Shown: positions 12,934 to 23,272 of the stretch, piece by piece
Layout of the letters: each line of letters opens with the position of its first letter
How positions within the stretch are numbered: position 1 is the stretch's first letter
From: Plasmodiophora brassicae
Lineage: Eukaryota > Endomyxa > Phytomyxea > Plasmodiophorida > Plasmodiophoridae
DNA length: 64,000 nucleotides
Assembly: GCA_039704465.1 (NCBI GenBank)
Contig: JASFAU010000002.1
Coordinates: 496,001-560,000, forward strand
Direction: 5' to 3'
Notes under the pieces: model-generated
Databases searched by the model: none
Seen by the model: only the letters and a program-made list of their open reading frames with translations
What the model was told of the DNA's origin: nothing
Translations under genes and position numbers: made by a program

Positions 12934-13391
12934 AAACTATGCCACGTATCTCCGTTGTGCCCCGCGAGCGTATGTCAGTCCACTGAAAAGGGAATAGCCG
13001 TCTGTTTCATTTCCAATGAAGAGCGCCTGTCAATACCGGCCAGCCGTGGCACTATGGATGCATGGACATCTCCGCCACGAGGTGCTTCTCGGCAACGTGG
13101 TGGTTTTGTGAAGAATGGGGACAGATACGCATAGTGAGGTGGTGCTTCTTCAAAAACGAATAAGCGTCGCTTCCCGGGCGCACGTCGATTTCTTTCCAAA
13201 CTCAGGTTACAGTTGACACACACGTACGTGCTGAGCTGTTGGAGCGAAACTCCTGACGAAAGTGTTACAGGACAAAGGCGAACTGGGGGGGGGTCGGTCA
13301 AGTCGACTCGACTCCTAGCGCCTGATGACGCGCCCAGATTACGTCGCGGGGTCCGATCAGGGTCAGTATAGCGGTCGCCGTACGGGGCAAC
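12934..13391. other. Intergenic stretch, no confident gene
   Basis: There is a minus-strand open frame at 12975-13436 with a CVNC motif and a hydrophobic start that could belong to a small spliced gene extending to about 13470, but I cannot connect the exons in frame. A run of nine G residues lies at 13285-13293. Nothing else is recognisable. Confidence 0.4.
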
Positions 13392-13412
13392 GTGAAGGCG
13401 GGCACGATCGCT

Positions 13413-14102
13413 ATGACGGCAGCAATCATCGCCCATCGGCGTCTAATGCACGCTGCCGGACAAGCGCTAGCGGGGCAGCATCGCCTCGGGCCTGTACATA
13501 TGAACCGGCGCGTTCGTCGTGTGCACAGCGGGCGCCCGATGACCGGGTCAGGGCGACAAGTCAGTGGAGTGGCGCTATCGCCCAACATTCGTCTCGACGA
13601 GCGAGGCAAACTCAAGTATCGATCACCTATCGCTTGTCGAGACAGTCTCCCTGACGACCGCTGTCGTAGGTACCATCTGTCGTCGACCGCTGTCGAGTAT
13701 TGCAACAGGGTCGCTGAGACGCTCCGAAAGGATCAGCACGGGTTCGTCGTTGACATCTGTCAGCGGACGCGATTGCACTGGGCCCTCCAGCTGCATGATT
13801 CGCCAGCGCCGCAGGGCAACAACGAGGCGCAGTCGATGCTGTCGTTCACGTCCTGGCTGAAATCGTCGGCCTGCTCGGTGCCGGGCGTCACAGAAGACAA
13901 GCTGATCGGCGATATCGCCATATCGAACCTGAACGAGGAGCAGGCGTCGCTGCTCCTGCACGACACCTGGCAGGTGCCCAGGTGGAACCAGGAGATCGTC
14001 GCCCTGCGCTACAAAGTGAAACTCATACGCCTGTACTGGCTGATGGGTACGGGCGCCGGCAAGGCGACGCTGTACCAGTCCCCGGTCAACGTCTTCTGCT
14101 GA
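13413..14102 (+). CDS. Uncharacterised protein
   Basis: A plus-strand frame from ATG 13413 to TGA 14102. Removing a likely intron that begins GTATCGATC and ends CTGTCGTAG (about 13617-13670) joins ERGKLK to YHLSSTAVEYC. The C-terminal 70 residues are helical and amphipathic with a tryptophan-rich segment (HDTWQVPRWNQEI) and look coding. I do not recognise a family. The 5' part is arginine-rich and low in quality, so the real start may be at a downstream exon. It ends 42 bp before the 3' end of the convergent 7TM-RGS gene. Confidence 0.4.
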   Translation: MTAAIIAHRRLMHAAGQALAGQHRLGPVHMNRRVRRVHSGRPMTGSGRQVSGVALSPNIRLDERGKLKYRSPIACRDSLPDDRCRRYHLSSTAVEYCNRVAETLRKDQHGFVVDICQRTRLHWALQLHDSPAPQGNNEAQSMLSFTSWLKSSACSVPGVTEDKLIGDIAISNLNEEQASLLLHDTWQVPRWNQEIVALRYKVKLIRLYWLMGTGAGKATLYQSPVNVFC

Positions 14103-14144
14103 CTGACGACGACCGCTCTGTTAATAACAGCGAACGCCCCCTTG

Positions 14145-15527
14145 TCATGGGCCATGAATGGGCACCACCGCGTCGTTGGTCCTCGTCGTCGTGCAGTGCA
14201 GGAAGTCGAGCTCGTTCTCCTTCTGCAGGAATCGCTCCCAAGGGCCGCCATGGCCGGCGCCGACGTACCTGGCGAACGTGTCCTTTCGCATCAGCTGCAG
14301 GACCTCCGCCCTGGCGACGTCAAACGTGTCCGGTCGAATCGTCGGGTCGGCGGTGGCCGCTCGTAACGCGCCGGCGCTAACGTTCACCGTCTGCGCCGAA
14401 TGATCCGACACGAGGAACGTCTTCCGGATCTGCTCCCCGTCGAGCCGGCGTCGATCCTCGGGCAGATGCGGCCAGTTCCGCTCGAACTTTCGGACGGCTT
14501 CCCAGAACAGCAGGTTCTCGGTGCTGAACTCGAGCGTCGCCGCCCTCATCATCATGTCGTAGCCGTCGCGCGTCCCGAGGAACTTCTCGAACAACGACGC
14601 CGGCACGCCCGACTCGTCGAGCAGCGCCTGGCGTTCGGTGGCGTGCTGGTACAGGGGGACGACGACCAGCTCGAACTGGACGTAGGGCGTGGCGATGCCG
14701 ATCGGGATCACGTAGATGATCCCGGCGATCGTCACCGTGTCGTGCCAGGCGCGGACGGACCCGAAGTACAGGGCCAGGCCGACCAGGATGACCAGGTGCG
14801 TCACCCGGTGGCACAGGTCGATGCGCCGGAACGACCGGACGATGCCCAGCGAATCGCTCGCCGTCTTCCGCAGGTACCGGATCAGTGGAGCAATGTAGGC
14901 GGCAAACACGACGAGTCGCATGGTCAGGACCGCCAGGTACACGGTGCCGGGGCGCCCGCCGTCCAGCACGGTCGCGTAGAACGGCCCCTGGAGCTGGTCG
15001 TGGTACACGACGACGACCAGCAGCAGCGGCCACTGCCAGATCGTGTTCAGCGCCAGGAACAGGAGCTCAACTCGGACGCTGTTCAGGTACGTGTGCGCCT
15101 CGAACCACGACCGCCCGCTGCGCTCAGCGCTGCCGGCGGGCGCCACCCGCGCCGACGTGGACCCGTCGAGCATTGTCTTCCGTCGGGGGCGTCGCGCGTC
15201 CCGCTCCCGATGCAGGTTGAACAGGAAGAAGTAGTTCCAGACGAGGACGACGATCGCGTCCAGGGCCAGGCCCATGAACGCGAAGTGCCAGGCGATGACC
15301 TGCCAGGCGGCGACCCTGTCCGGGTACACGAACGCGACGACGTTGCTGGACGTGAACGCGAGCGCGCACGCGAAGAAGAAGCAGGTCGTGTGGGGGCGCC
15401 GCGCCGACACGCATCGCGACGACCGGCGGGTCGCCCAGAACAGGATGACGGCGGGGACCATCATCGCCCCACAGGCGAGCCCGGTCCCGCCCACGACCGA
15501 CGCCACGATGTACACCGGCGGCCACAT
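14145..15527 (-). CDS. Seven-transmembrane protein with C-terminal RGS domain
   Basis: A single long exon. From ATG 15527 (MWPPVYIVASVV) about seven hydrophobic segments follow in the first 300 residues, with a short arginine-rich loop between TM3 and TM4. The last 150 residues form an RGS domain: FEKFLGTRDGYD, then STENLLFWEAVRKFE, and near the end RAEVLQLMRKDTFARYV. RGS domains speed GTP hydrolysis on G-alpha; the 7TM-RGS arrangement is known from plant RGS1 and several protists. The frame stays open upstream to 15668, but that start would overlap the divergent gene at 15643 and adds no hydrophobic segment, so I chose 15527. It is intronless, unlike its neighbours. Confidence 0.9.
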   Translation of the reverse strand: MWPPVYIVASVVGGTGLACGAMMVPAVILFWATRRSSRCVSARRPHTTCFFFACALAFTSSNVVAFVYPDRVAAWQVIAWHFAFMGLALDAIVVLVWNYFFLFNLHRERDARRPRRKTMLDGSTSARVAPAGSAERSGRSWFEAHTYLNSVRVELLFLALNTIWQWPLLLVVVVYHDQLQGPFYATVLDGGRPGTVYLAVLTMRLVVFAAYIAPLIRYLRKTASDSLGIVRSFRRIDLCHRVTHLVILVGLALYFGSVRAWHDTVTIAGIIYVIPIGIATPYVQFELVVVPLYQHATERQALLDESGVPASLFEKFLGTRDGYDMMMRAATLEFSTENLLFWEAVRKFERNWPHLPEDRRRLDGEQIRKTFLVSDHSAQTVNVSAGALRAATADPTIRPDTFDVARAEVLQLMRKDTFARYVGAGHGGPWERFLQKENELDFLHCTTTRTNDAVVPIHGP

Positions 15528-15642
15528 CGGAATCGGGGGCTGGGTGCGGCGGCACGATCGTCCCCTCCAGGCGGGTCCATGGCCGGTCACGTGATGTGCC
15601 CCCGGCGGCGCGTGCCACCCCGCGAATAGGTATCTGCCGTCG

Positions 15643-17100
15643 ATGCCAGCAGCGACGACGACGATCACGGTCGTGCTGGGTCGAGCAACGGCCCGTGTCG
15701 CATTCGACCCCGGGACCTGCCCCGTTCTGCAACCGCCGCGCCTCTGGGCGGCGCTCGACTTCGACGCCGCCCAGATCGAGTTCCTGCGCGTGACCGGCCT
15801 GCGCCCGGTCGGCCACCCGGTGCCGATCGCGGCCGTGCCGATGAGGTTCGTCGGGCAGGCCCTTCAGCGGTGCGACGAGAGCGTGGCGGAGGTGACGGGC
15901 GTTCCAACGAGCGGGCTGAACGACGGCGAGACGTACGAGGTCGTCGTCCGGGACACGCGCGACCTGCTCGCCGAGAGGCTGACGGACGAGCAGCGGCGCC
16001 AGATCGACCTGATCTGGGCGACGGTCGCCGCCGATGGCGAGTACAGCGTGCCTGTCGGTGTCGTCCTGGAGCGGGTGCGCGCGTTCGAGATGGACCTGCT
16101 GCGCGAGTCGGTTCAGGGCCGACCCGATCGACGCGACCTGCTCGAGCGCCTGTTCGAGCAGAAGGTGGAGCAGGAGCTGGCCCTGTGGCGGACGTTCGAC
16201 GTGCGCCGCACCGGGTACATCAGCAGGGACGACCTGGTCCTGGGCGTCGGCCCGATCATCCGCATTCGATCCGGCCTGGCGGATCTCGACGACCCGAACG
16301 TCATCGCGTCCGTCGCCCAGTACGACGACAATCATCGATGGTCCCCGATGCCCTCCTATGGTTGCCATCGAGCCGGCGACGACGACCATGGGCAGACGTC
16401 GGCACCTACCGGGCAACAGCAACCACGAAGCGGACCCGCTGCCCCTGTCGGCAACGACGACGACGACGACGTGGAACCGTTCGCTGTGGAGGCCAGCGCT
16501 GGGCGCCAGACCCGACATGGCGCCAGCACTGGCGTATCCATCATGGACCAGCAGCGTCCTTCGGGGCGGGTCGATGTGCAAACGCAGACGAGCCCGGTGA
16601 ACGGAAACAGTGACGACGACGACGACGACGACGATGACGATGACGACGATGGCCAGGACGAGGCGGCGGCGACAGAGACGGAGACGGCGTCGGAAAGCGT
16701 ACCTGGATTGGATCGCGTAAGGCGTAAGGTGGTTCGTGTGGTGATCTGTCGGCCTGGGTCGTGGTGGAACGCGAGAACGATCAAACGGGTTATGCTCCTG
16801 CATTCGTCACCGGACATGAGCGCGCATGCCATCTGGTATAAGAAGCCGAGCAAGACCTGGGAGCACTGCGAGTACATCCCGGTGGAGCGCATTACGCGCG
16901 TCGTCTTGGGACCCGGCGAGTTCCCCGGGAACGAGTCGAGCAGCATCCAGGATGGTGCCCGCGACGGGTTCCACTTCACCATCGAGTACGCGTCCGGGAG
17001 CGGCGACGACGACCGCGAGCACCTACACGTGTCCATGAAGCGGGAGCGAGATCGGGACGCCTGGTGCAACGCGCTCCGTCACCTCATCCAGCAACGATAA
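15643..17100 (+). CDS. EF-hand-like and PH-like domain protein with acidic linker
   Basis: A 485-residue frame without a necessary intron. The N-terminal 170 residues have no family I know. At about residues 175-205 there is an EF-hand-like helix-loop-helix (LWRTFDVRRTGYISRDDL), probably a degenerate calcium loop. A low-complexity middle contains 13 consecutive Asp codons. The C-terminal 110 residues (from VMLLHSSPDMSAH) read like a PH domain: beta strands, YIPVERITRVVLG, FHFTIEY and a closing helix DRDAWCNALRHLI. The pattern of EF-hand plus PH suggests phosphoinositide or calcium signalling at a membrane, which is inference. Its start codon is 116 bp from that of the 7TM-RGS gene, so the two may share a promoter. 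Confidence 0.65.
   Translation: MPAATTTITVVLGRATARVAFDPGTCPVLQPPRLWAALDFDAAQIEFLRVTGLRPVGHPVPIAAVPMRFVGQALQRCDESVAEVTGVPTSGLNDGETYEVVVRDTRDLLAERLTDEQRRQIDLIWATVAADGEYSVPVGVVLERVRAFEMDLLRESVQGRPDRRDLLERLFEQKVEQELALWRTFDVRRTGYISRDDLVLGVGPIIRIRSGLADLDDPNVIASVAQYDDNHRWSPMPSYGCHRAGDDDHGQTSAPTGQQQPRSGPAAPVGNDDDDDVEPFAVEASAGRQTRHGASTGVSIMDQQRPSGRVDVQTQTSPVNGNSDDDDDDDDDDDDDGQDEAAATETETASESVPGLDRVRRKVVRVVICRPGSWWNARTIKRVMLLHSSPDMSAHAIWYKKPSKTWEHCEYIPVERITRVVLGPGEFPGNESSSIQDGARDGFHFTIEYASGSGDDDREHLHVSMKRERDRDAWCNALRHLIQQR
16612..16650 (+). repeat. GAC/GAT trinucleotide run coding for 13 Asp
   Basis: Thirteen consecutive GAC or GAT codons inside the acidic linker of the EF-hand/PH-like gene. The few GAT interruptions lie toward the 3' half. 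Confidence 0.95.
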
Positions 17101-17511
17101 ATTTCAATACGGCGTTGCACACTGTCGCCTTCGACATGTTCTGTTATCTAGCGACAGGGTCGGTTGCCCTTCCCAGCGTTCAGCAGTGAGGCGCGGATGA
17201 AAGCGGGCGTGCTCCGATCGGGAGGCCTCACGTGCGCTGACTCAAACTAGACGCGTCAGACCCTCGGGAGTACCTAACACGCCGATCCTGATGATCAGAA
17301 CGTCCCGGGTCAGCCTGGCGTCACAATCCTCTGGCCCGGCTACCTACGTAGGCTTTGCTGACAACGTGTTTGCGCTGCCACTGGTCAACAGCAGCGACGT
17401 TTGTGAATATACGCGCTCTCGACACGGGCACACAACGATTGGGAACAATCGATCCGACAGGCGAGTTTAGATCTAACGACCATCGTGGACGTTGATGGGA
17501 ATGCGCATCAG
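17101..17511. other. Intergenic stretch between convergent genes
   Basis: Contains the two 3'-UTRs. Small open frames here are arginine-rich shadows. I see no gene or repeat. Confidence 0.5.
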
Positions 17512-20500
17512 CTACGGTTGTATGGGGAAGAACGTGCCAATGTTCAGCGACATGTGGCGCTGCTCCCGATCCTCGATCTTGCGGATGCGGACCTGCTTGA
17601 ACGGGCCGAAGCATTCGCCATCGACAACGACCCGGAACGACTGGTCTTCGCGGGCCGTCGTCAGTTTCATGTAGTTGACGTGCTGGAGCGGCTCCTGGAT
17701 CAGGAACGCGTACCGGTTCTTCAGCTTCGCTTTGTGCTCTGATACCTTCGCAAACACCTGCGACACGGTCAGCAGGCAGTCGGCGTGACACATCTGAACG
17801 ATCCGAACCTCGAGCCAGGGGTCTTTCGGGTTGGGCGGGAACGCCGGGTCGTCGGCCGACGGGATGTTCGAAATCGAGATGCGATCGAACGGGATGGACT
17901 CCTCGGCGGCCATGCTCTGGCGTCGTTGCACGTCATCGACGCACGGCTGGCCGGCAAGGTCGACCCTCGTCATTTGCAGGTTCAGCTCCAGCGGCACGTA
18001 GTTGAAGTCCTGCAGGGGCAGTATTAGGGCGCGCGCACATATACATACAGAACCAGATCCACGAGGCGCCCGCGCGTCACCTTGTCACGGAACACTTCCT
18101 TGACATCGCGCAACGTGGCCATGACGCCTTCACGACCCAGGTTCTTGAACAGCATGGCGGTGGCCACACGACCGATCTCCGCCCGCTCCACCAGCGGGAT
18201 AATGAGATCAGGGGCGCCTTCCTCGACGGTCACGCGCCTCCATCCTGGCCATTACCACGACGGTTAGCAGGCCTTCCATATACCGAGGCGCTGCCTACAC
18301 CACAGTACCTTCTATCTGGAACAGCTTGATCTGAAGAGAATATTCTGCTTCGCGAACGTAACTCTCGACGTTGGACTGTAAGAGTGCCCCGAACGGGGAC
18401 AGCGGTTCCTCGGGTTTGAGTTCGTTGAACGTCGGCTCCTCCTCCGACATGGTCGGCACGAGGAACTGTCGCGACACCATGGGCACGTACAGCTGCCTGT
18501 TGTACCAGCTGTCGTACCGGGCAATGTACGACGCCAGGATGCTGTTCCGGAACGGGACCAGGAAGAACCTGGACGACCACGTTAGCGCTTCGTACGGCGG
18601 CGGCTGGGCGTGCGTCGTTGTCCAACCGAAGAGCGATGCCTTTAAGCGGTTCGCTCTGGCGTTGCATAAGCTCGACGTAAGCGGTAGCCACTTGGTGGAT
18701 GATGGAGTCGGAACCGGCAATGCACACGCGGACCTCGACAGGGTCCTGCGAGTCGGCGAACGCTTCGTACAGACGGAGGACCTTCTCGACACGATCAAGC
18801 AATGGCGTCTTCGGGAACGGCGTGCACCTGGGCGGCCAGTCATTCGCGTGCGTCGACAGCGAGGACGCAGGATGCCATTGTCGGGTCGGCGTACCCGAGC
18901 TGTTGAATGACTTCAGGCGTCGGGAACATGTAGTCCCTGGCGACCAGCCAGTGCAGGTGGGCGATCTCCGGCAACGATGGCATGAGGTTGGCGGCGAGAA
19001 CAGGCGGCAGCGACAGATCGCTCGCAATGCGCTTCGCCTCGTTGGATCGGGCAATCTTCGTGAATTGGGCCCTGATCAGCGCGAAGTTTCGCTCCCGATG
19101 CGAAACGGCGTCCTCGGGCGATCTGTACATCGGCGACCGTTGGTCCCTCCCCGGTACAGAACGAGCGAACCTTGGCCCCTACATGTCGAGCGATTCCTGC
19201 AGGATGTTGACGGTTTGCCCGAACAACAAGATGACATCCTCCTCGGTCAGCTTGTATACGTCGTTCGGGTCGATGGGCGCACTTGGCGAATGAATGATAT
19301 CTGCCGCCATCAATCAGCAACAATTGCAGGCCGCTGATGAGCGTTATCGTTCGGTACTGAGTAGGAGAAGGGCCTGCACCTCTGTGGACAGGCCCGATGC
19401 GAACACCTTGTTCTCGCCGTCAATGTACAGGTCGGCGCTGTACAATCCGACCAGATGGGCGAAGTTGCTCGACAGGCTGCAGACGCTATCGATGACGTAA
19501 AAGATGGGCCGAGACCTTGGATTGCCCATTCAGGTCGGCATCGAGGACGCTGTCTCGCGCTCTGCAACGTACCGTTGGACCTGGGTGAGTTTGACGGAGC
19601 TCGTTTCTGGGACGCGACTTTCGGCGGCGAACCGCTCCAGAACTGTGTTGCCCGGTGCAAGCATCTCCTGCTTCAGCATCAGCAGCACTCGGCGTGCCAC
19701 CTGCCGTACACGTCAGCATGGACCGTACATTATTGCACGGGGCATGGGAGGAACCAGAGAATATGGCGTCGGCCATGAGAAGAATGGTGACACGCGGTCG
19801 ATGGCCGTTTGCAGAAAGGGCCCTGTAGGCGCTCGCCACTGCGCGATTAGACCGGTCAGTGCCCCATCTCAGTCGAGCCCGGATAGCTCGCGATCTGACA
19901 TAGGACAGCATCGACCGAAGTAGGTGCAGAAGCGCCAGGAGCGAGTGCTGCTGCTCCATGCTCGACGGCTGCGATCGAATCGCTTGTAGCTGGGCCAGCA
20001 CGATATCGAACACACGCAGGCGCGCATTCTAACTCTCACCGATCAGCATCGTCAACAGGACGACGTGCTGTCACGTCTTGACCTTCTCCTTACACTGCTG
20101 CAGAAGGTACGTGTAGACGAAAGGGAACGATTGGGACGGGAAGTCCTGTCGATGCAGTGTCGGGACGACCTCCTGCGTCAGGATCTTGAAGACCTGGCGG
20201 GGCGTATCCTCAGCGTTCGATTACGGCGGCACGAGCGCCGGTCTCAGGGTGAACCTCTCGAGAATGCATAATATGGACGTTCGAGACAAGGCCGTCGAGG
20301 GCGTCCTTGTCCTCGCAGAGCTTGGCGGTGAGGATGGAGACGACTTCCGGGTACCCGGCCACGTAGGCGTCCTTCCGGAACGCTTCGATATGCGAACTCC
20401 AATTCATGACCACCTTCTTCAGCAGCGTATCCGGGCGGATATCCACGAACAGGCCCAGGAACAGGATCGAGTTCAGGAGGCTCTGCAGCGGGTAATCGGG

Positions 20501-20810
20501 CAGTTTCCTACCCAGATCAGTGCTGATCTGTGTGCACGACGCGACGTCAGAAACGCAGCCAGACCGGTTCGCAGTTGCCGCCACCTACCTCGACAAAGGT
20601 CTTGATGAACAGGCGCATGATGAGAACGGCTTCCCGGTTGTTCTCCGTGGACGTGATCTCCCTGAAGAAGATATCGTATTCGTGGCGGGACAGCATGCCG
20701 CCGCGGGCGCCGATGAACGTGTCGAACAGGTCCTGGACGGACAGGCCCATGGTCTTCATCGCCTTCTGGCTCAGCATGCCCGGGTTCCGGGTCGACACCA
20801 TCGACGTCAT
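17512..20810 (-). CDS. Class IB PI3-kinase regulatory subunit (p101/p84)-like protein
   Basis: A gene of about ten exons. In order: an all-helical N-terminal region (exons near 20810-20000), then TPYSL joined by splicing to VARRVLLMLKQEMLAPG, matching the p101 segment around its PYC...LL...APG block. Next, at about 18735-18640, VRVCIAGSDSIIHQVATAYV, and then FFLVPF, ARYDSWYNRQLYVPM and NVESYVREAEYSLQIKLFQ. This order mirrors the p101 core (VVVFGSD...KVARAY; FFYVPV; LDPWYERNV; LLYYCRFA...). The C-terminal exon carries FGPFKQVRIRK and ends PIQP. In animals this adaptor links PI3K-gamma to G-beta-gamma. The assignment is from remembered family pattern; PACS-type proteins have a partly similar segment and are the alternative. 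Start ATG 20810 has an in-frame stop just upstream. Confidence 0.5.
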
Positions 20811-21065
20811 CGCCGACCGACGATGAGCGCCTGCGCTGACGACCAGGCACTGTGACGTAGCCCACAGGTACTATTCGACGTGCGACGTCGTGCACGATGC
20901 CGCTCGTCCGGCAAACGGCCGCGTGATTGGACGCTGCGGCCCATACCCTGTTGTTGTTGCTGGGTCTCCCCTCCTCGACCAAAGCGCAGTTTCAACTTGG
21001 AAACAGAAATAGCCTGGGGCTCCATCAGCGAGCTGGTTGTCCAGGGCCGGAACGAAACCGCAGCA
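20811..21065. promoter_or_regulatory. Bidirectional promoter region between p101-like gene and malic enzyme
   Basis: 255 bp between divergent start codons. Contains a short CAA/TTG-rich run near 20946-20960. No defined element recognised. Confidence 0.35.
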
Positions 21066-22927
21066 ATGGTCGATGGTAGGACGGCGCTGACGGGTACTGC
21101 CGCCCTGGCCATGTCGGTGCCGGACCGGGAGGATCGTCGCCTAGTCGGCCTGGTGGCGCCCGCGGTCCAGAGCCGTGCCCTGCAGGTCCAGCGCTGCCTC
21201 CGGTACCTGGACGCCATCGACGACAGGTTGCAGCGGTTCGCCTTCATGCAACGCTTGCACGTACGCGCGCGCGGGCTGTGTCTCCGGATCGCTGGTCAAA
21301 CGTACTGAGTGGCGACGTTCGTCGTCGGTGTAGTCCAGCGATGTCGACCTGTTCTACATGCTGCTGATGACGCACCCGGACACGATCCTGCCTATCGTGT
21401 ACACGCCTGCCGTCGGCCTGGCCTGCCAGCAATGGTCACACATGTACTTTGAACCGCAAGGCCTGTACGTGCCAATCTCGGCGCGCGGTGCGGTTCGCAA
21501 GGTCGTTGACAACTGGCCCGGCGACGAGGTCGACGTGGTCGTCTTCACCGACGGCGGTCGCATCCTGGGCCTCGGAGGTATATGCTGGCTGGATCCGACG
21601 CACACGTTCGTTGTTCAGTGACGCGCGACGATCGCGTTAGACCTTGGCGCGAACGGCATGGGCATCCCGATTGGCAAGCTGGCCCTGTACGTCGCGTTTG
21701 CGGGTATCAGCCCGCGTCGCGTCCTGCCCGTCTGCCTGGACGTCGGCACCGACAATGAGCAGCTGCTGAACGACGACCTGTACATCGGGTTGAAGCAGAG
21801 GCGGTCGGCGACGTCGTTCGAGGAGTACGACGCGTTCGTTGGCGAGTTCATGGATGCGATGGCGGACCGGTTCGGTCGCACGACGCTGATGCAATTCGAG
21901 GATTTCGGTACGCAGACGGCGTTATACCTGCTGGGCAAGTATCGGTCGCGCTTCACGACGTTCAACGACGATGTCCAAGGGACGGCCGTCATGACGCTTG
22001 CAGGCGTCATGTCGTCCCTGCCACTCCTGGCCAGTCCTCATCTACACGAGCAACGCATCGTGTTCTTTGGAGCGGGATCCGCCGGCATTGGCATCGCCGA
22101 CATGATCAGCAAGGCGATCTCTGTTTCTGGTAAGCCAGGGTTGCCGGCTATCAGGTCCGACGTTCCTAATCGGGGCGATGCAGGTGGCATATCGTTTGAA
22201 GAGGCACGACGGCGCGTGTGGGCGGTCGACTCGCGCGGGTTAATCGTCGCCAATCGTCCCGGGCGCCCTCTCGAACCGTACAAGCAAGGGTACGCTCACG
22301 AACACGAGCACATAAAGGACCTGCTCGACATCGTCAATGCGATCCGACCCAGTATCCTGATCGGCGTGTCGTCGCAGGTCGTTACTGTTAGCACCGGATC
22401 CATCCTAGGCAGGCGTAACTGACGTCGTTTCGCTAGGCGGGTGCGTTCAATGAGCAGATCCTGGCTGCCATGGCGATGATCAACAAGCGGCCCGTCGTGT
22501 TCGCGCTCAGCAATCCGACGTCGCAGTCGGAGTGCACGGCCGAGATGGCGATCGTGCACACCGAAGGCCGGGCGTTGTTCGCGTCCGGTAGCCCGTTCCC
22601 GCCTGTCACGTATCGCGGCAAGGAGTTCGATACGAGCCAGGCCAACAACGTGTACGGTTTCGCTGCCTGTTTGGGGGACTCGGATGGCGCGTGTTACTGA
22701 GTTCGCCTCCGGTTAGCTATGTGTTTCCTGGCATCGGGCTCGGTGCTCTGGCAAGCCAGGCGCTGCAGATCAGCGATGACATGATGGTTGTCGCTGCGAA
22801 AGCACTGTCATCGTTGGTCACCGATGCGGACAGGGAGCGCGGCAACCTGTTCCCGCCGATGGACGGCCTGAGAAGAGTGTCGGCGCGCATTGGCACGGCC
22901 GTCGCTGAGGCGGCGTTCCGCAGGTAA
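21066..22927 (+). CDS. Malic enzyme (malate oxidative decarboxylase)
   Basis: Converts malate to pyruvate and CO2 with reduction of NAD(P). The N-terminus runs [20 protein letters not shown] and is joined through an intron beginning GTACGCGC to [11 protein letters not shown] and the signature [13 protein letters not shown] 66-nt intron (GTATATGC...GCGTTAG) sits inside the sequence [17 protein letters not shown]. The catalytic and metal-binding regions follow ([17 protein letters not shown]) and the Rossmann motif [12 protein letters not shown]. Later exons give [14 protein letters not shown] and the tail [11 protein letters not shown]. About 540 residues, normal for eukaryotic malic enzymes. 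The chosen start gives no obvious mitochondrial presequence, so it may be cytosolic; I cannot tell NAD from NADP preference. Confidence 0.95.
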
Positions 22928-23272
22928 CGTGCTGTCGGGTACGGGTATGGCCAACGTATCTAGGGATGACGGTTTGTCGCAGCGGCTTGGCGTCTATTCC
23001 GCGCCCCGACGACGTTTCGCTTGCTGTGCGCCGTACGATGGTCTACGACCCGACTCAGTGCCTAGTCAGCAAGATGTAATTCGTTCACCGAAAGTGCACC
23101 ACATGACATCGCCTCCTCCCTCTATCGATACATGCAACGTACGTTACCAGTGGTAACGGTGCGACCGTTTGAGCAAGCAACGTCGCCTGCATCGTAGCCG
23201 ATTCTCGAAGCGACGTTTAAAGACAGGGTTACCTAATTGGTTCTGCTGCTGCTGCTGCCCTTTACTGCACAT
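22928..23272. other. Intergenic stretch between convergent genes
   Basis: Holds the 3' ends of malic enzyme and the DNAJC3-like gene. A short (CTG)5-type run is at about 23242-23258. No gene seen. Confidence 0.5.

Noticed and set aside
14400..15629. 409-codon plus-strand open frame
   Set aside because: Antisense to the transmembrane and RGS coding sequence; composition is a mirror of hydrophobic codons (Gln/Asp/Arg-rich) with no domain.
15124..16803. 559-codon minus-strand open frame overlapping the 7TM-RGS start and the whole EF/PH-like gene
   Set aside because: The known 7TM-RGS protein lies in another frame of the same strand, and the sense strand of the second gene has coherent domains. 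This frame is a shadow.
17512..20810. Assignment of this gene to PACS (phosphofurin acidic cluster sorting) proteins
   Set aside because: Only one block (GSD...AYV...FLVPF) fits. The order of the other blocks, including the early PY...APG segment and the final GPF, fits p101/p84 better. Kept as alternative.
23242..23258. CTG microsatellite
   Set aside because: About five copies only; too short to be of note.
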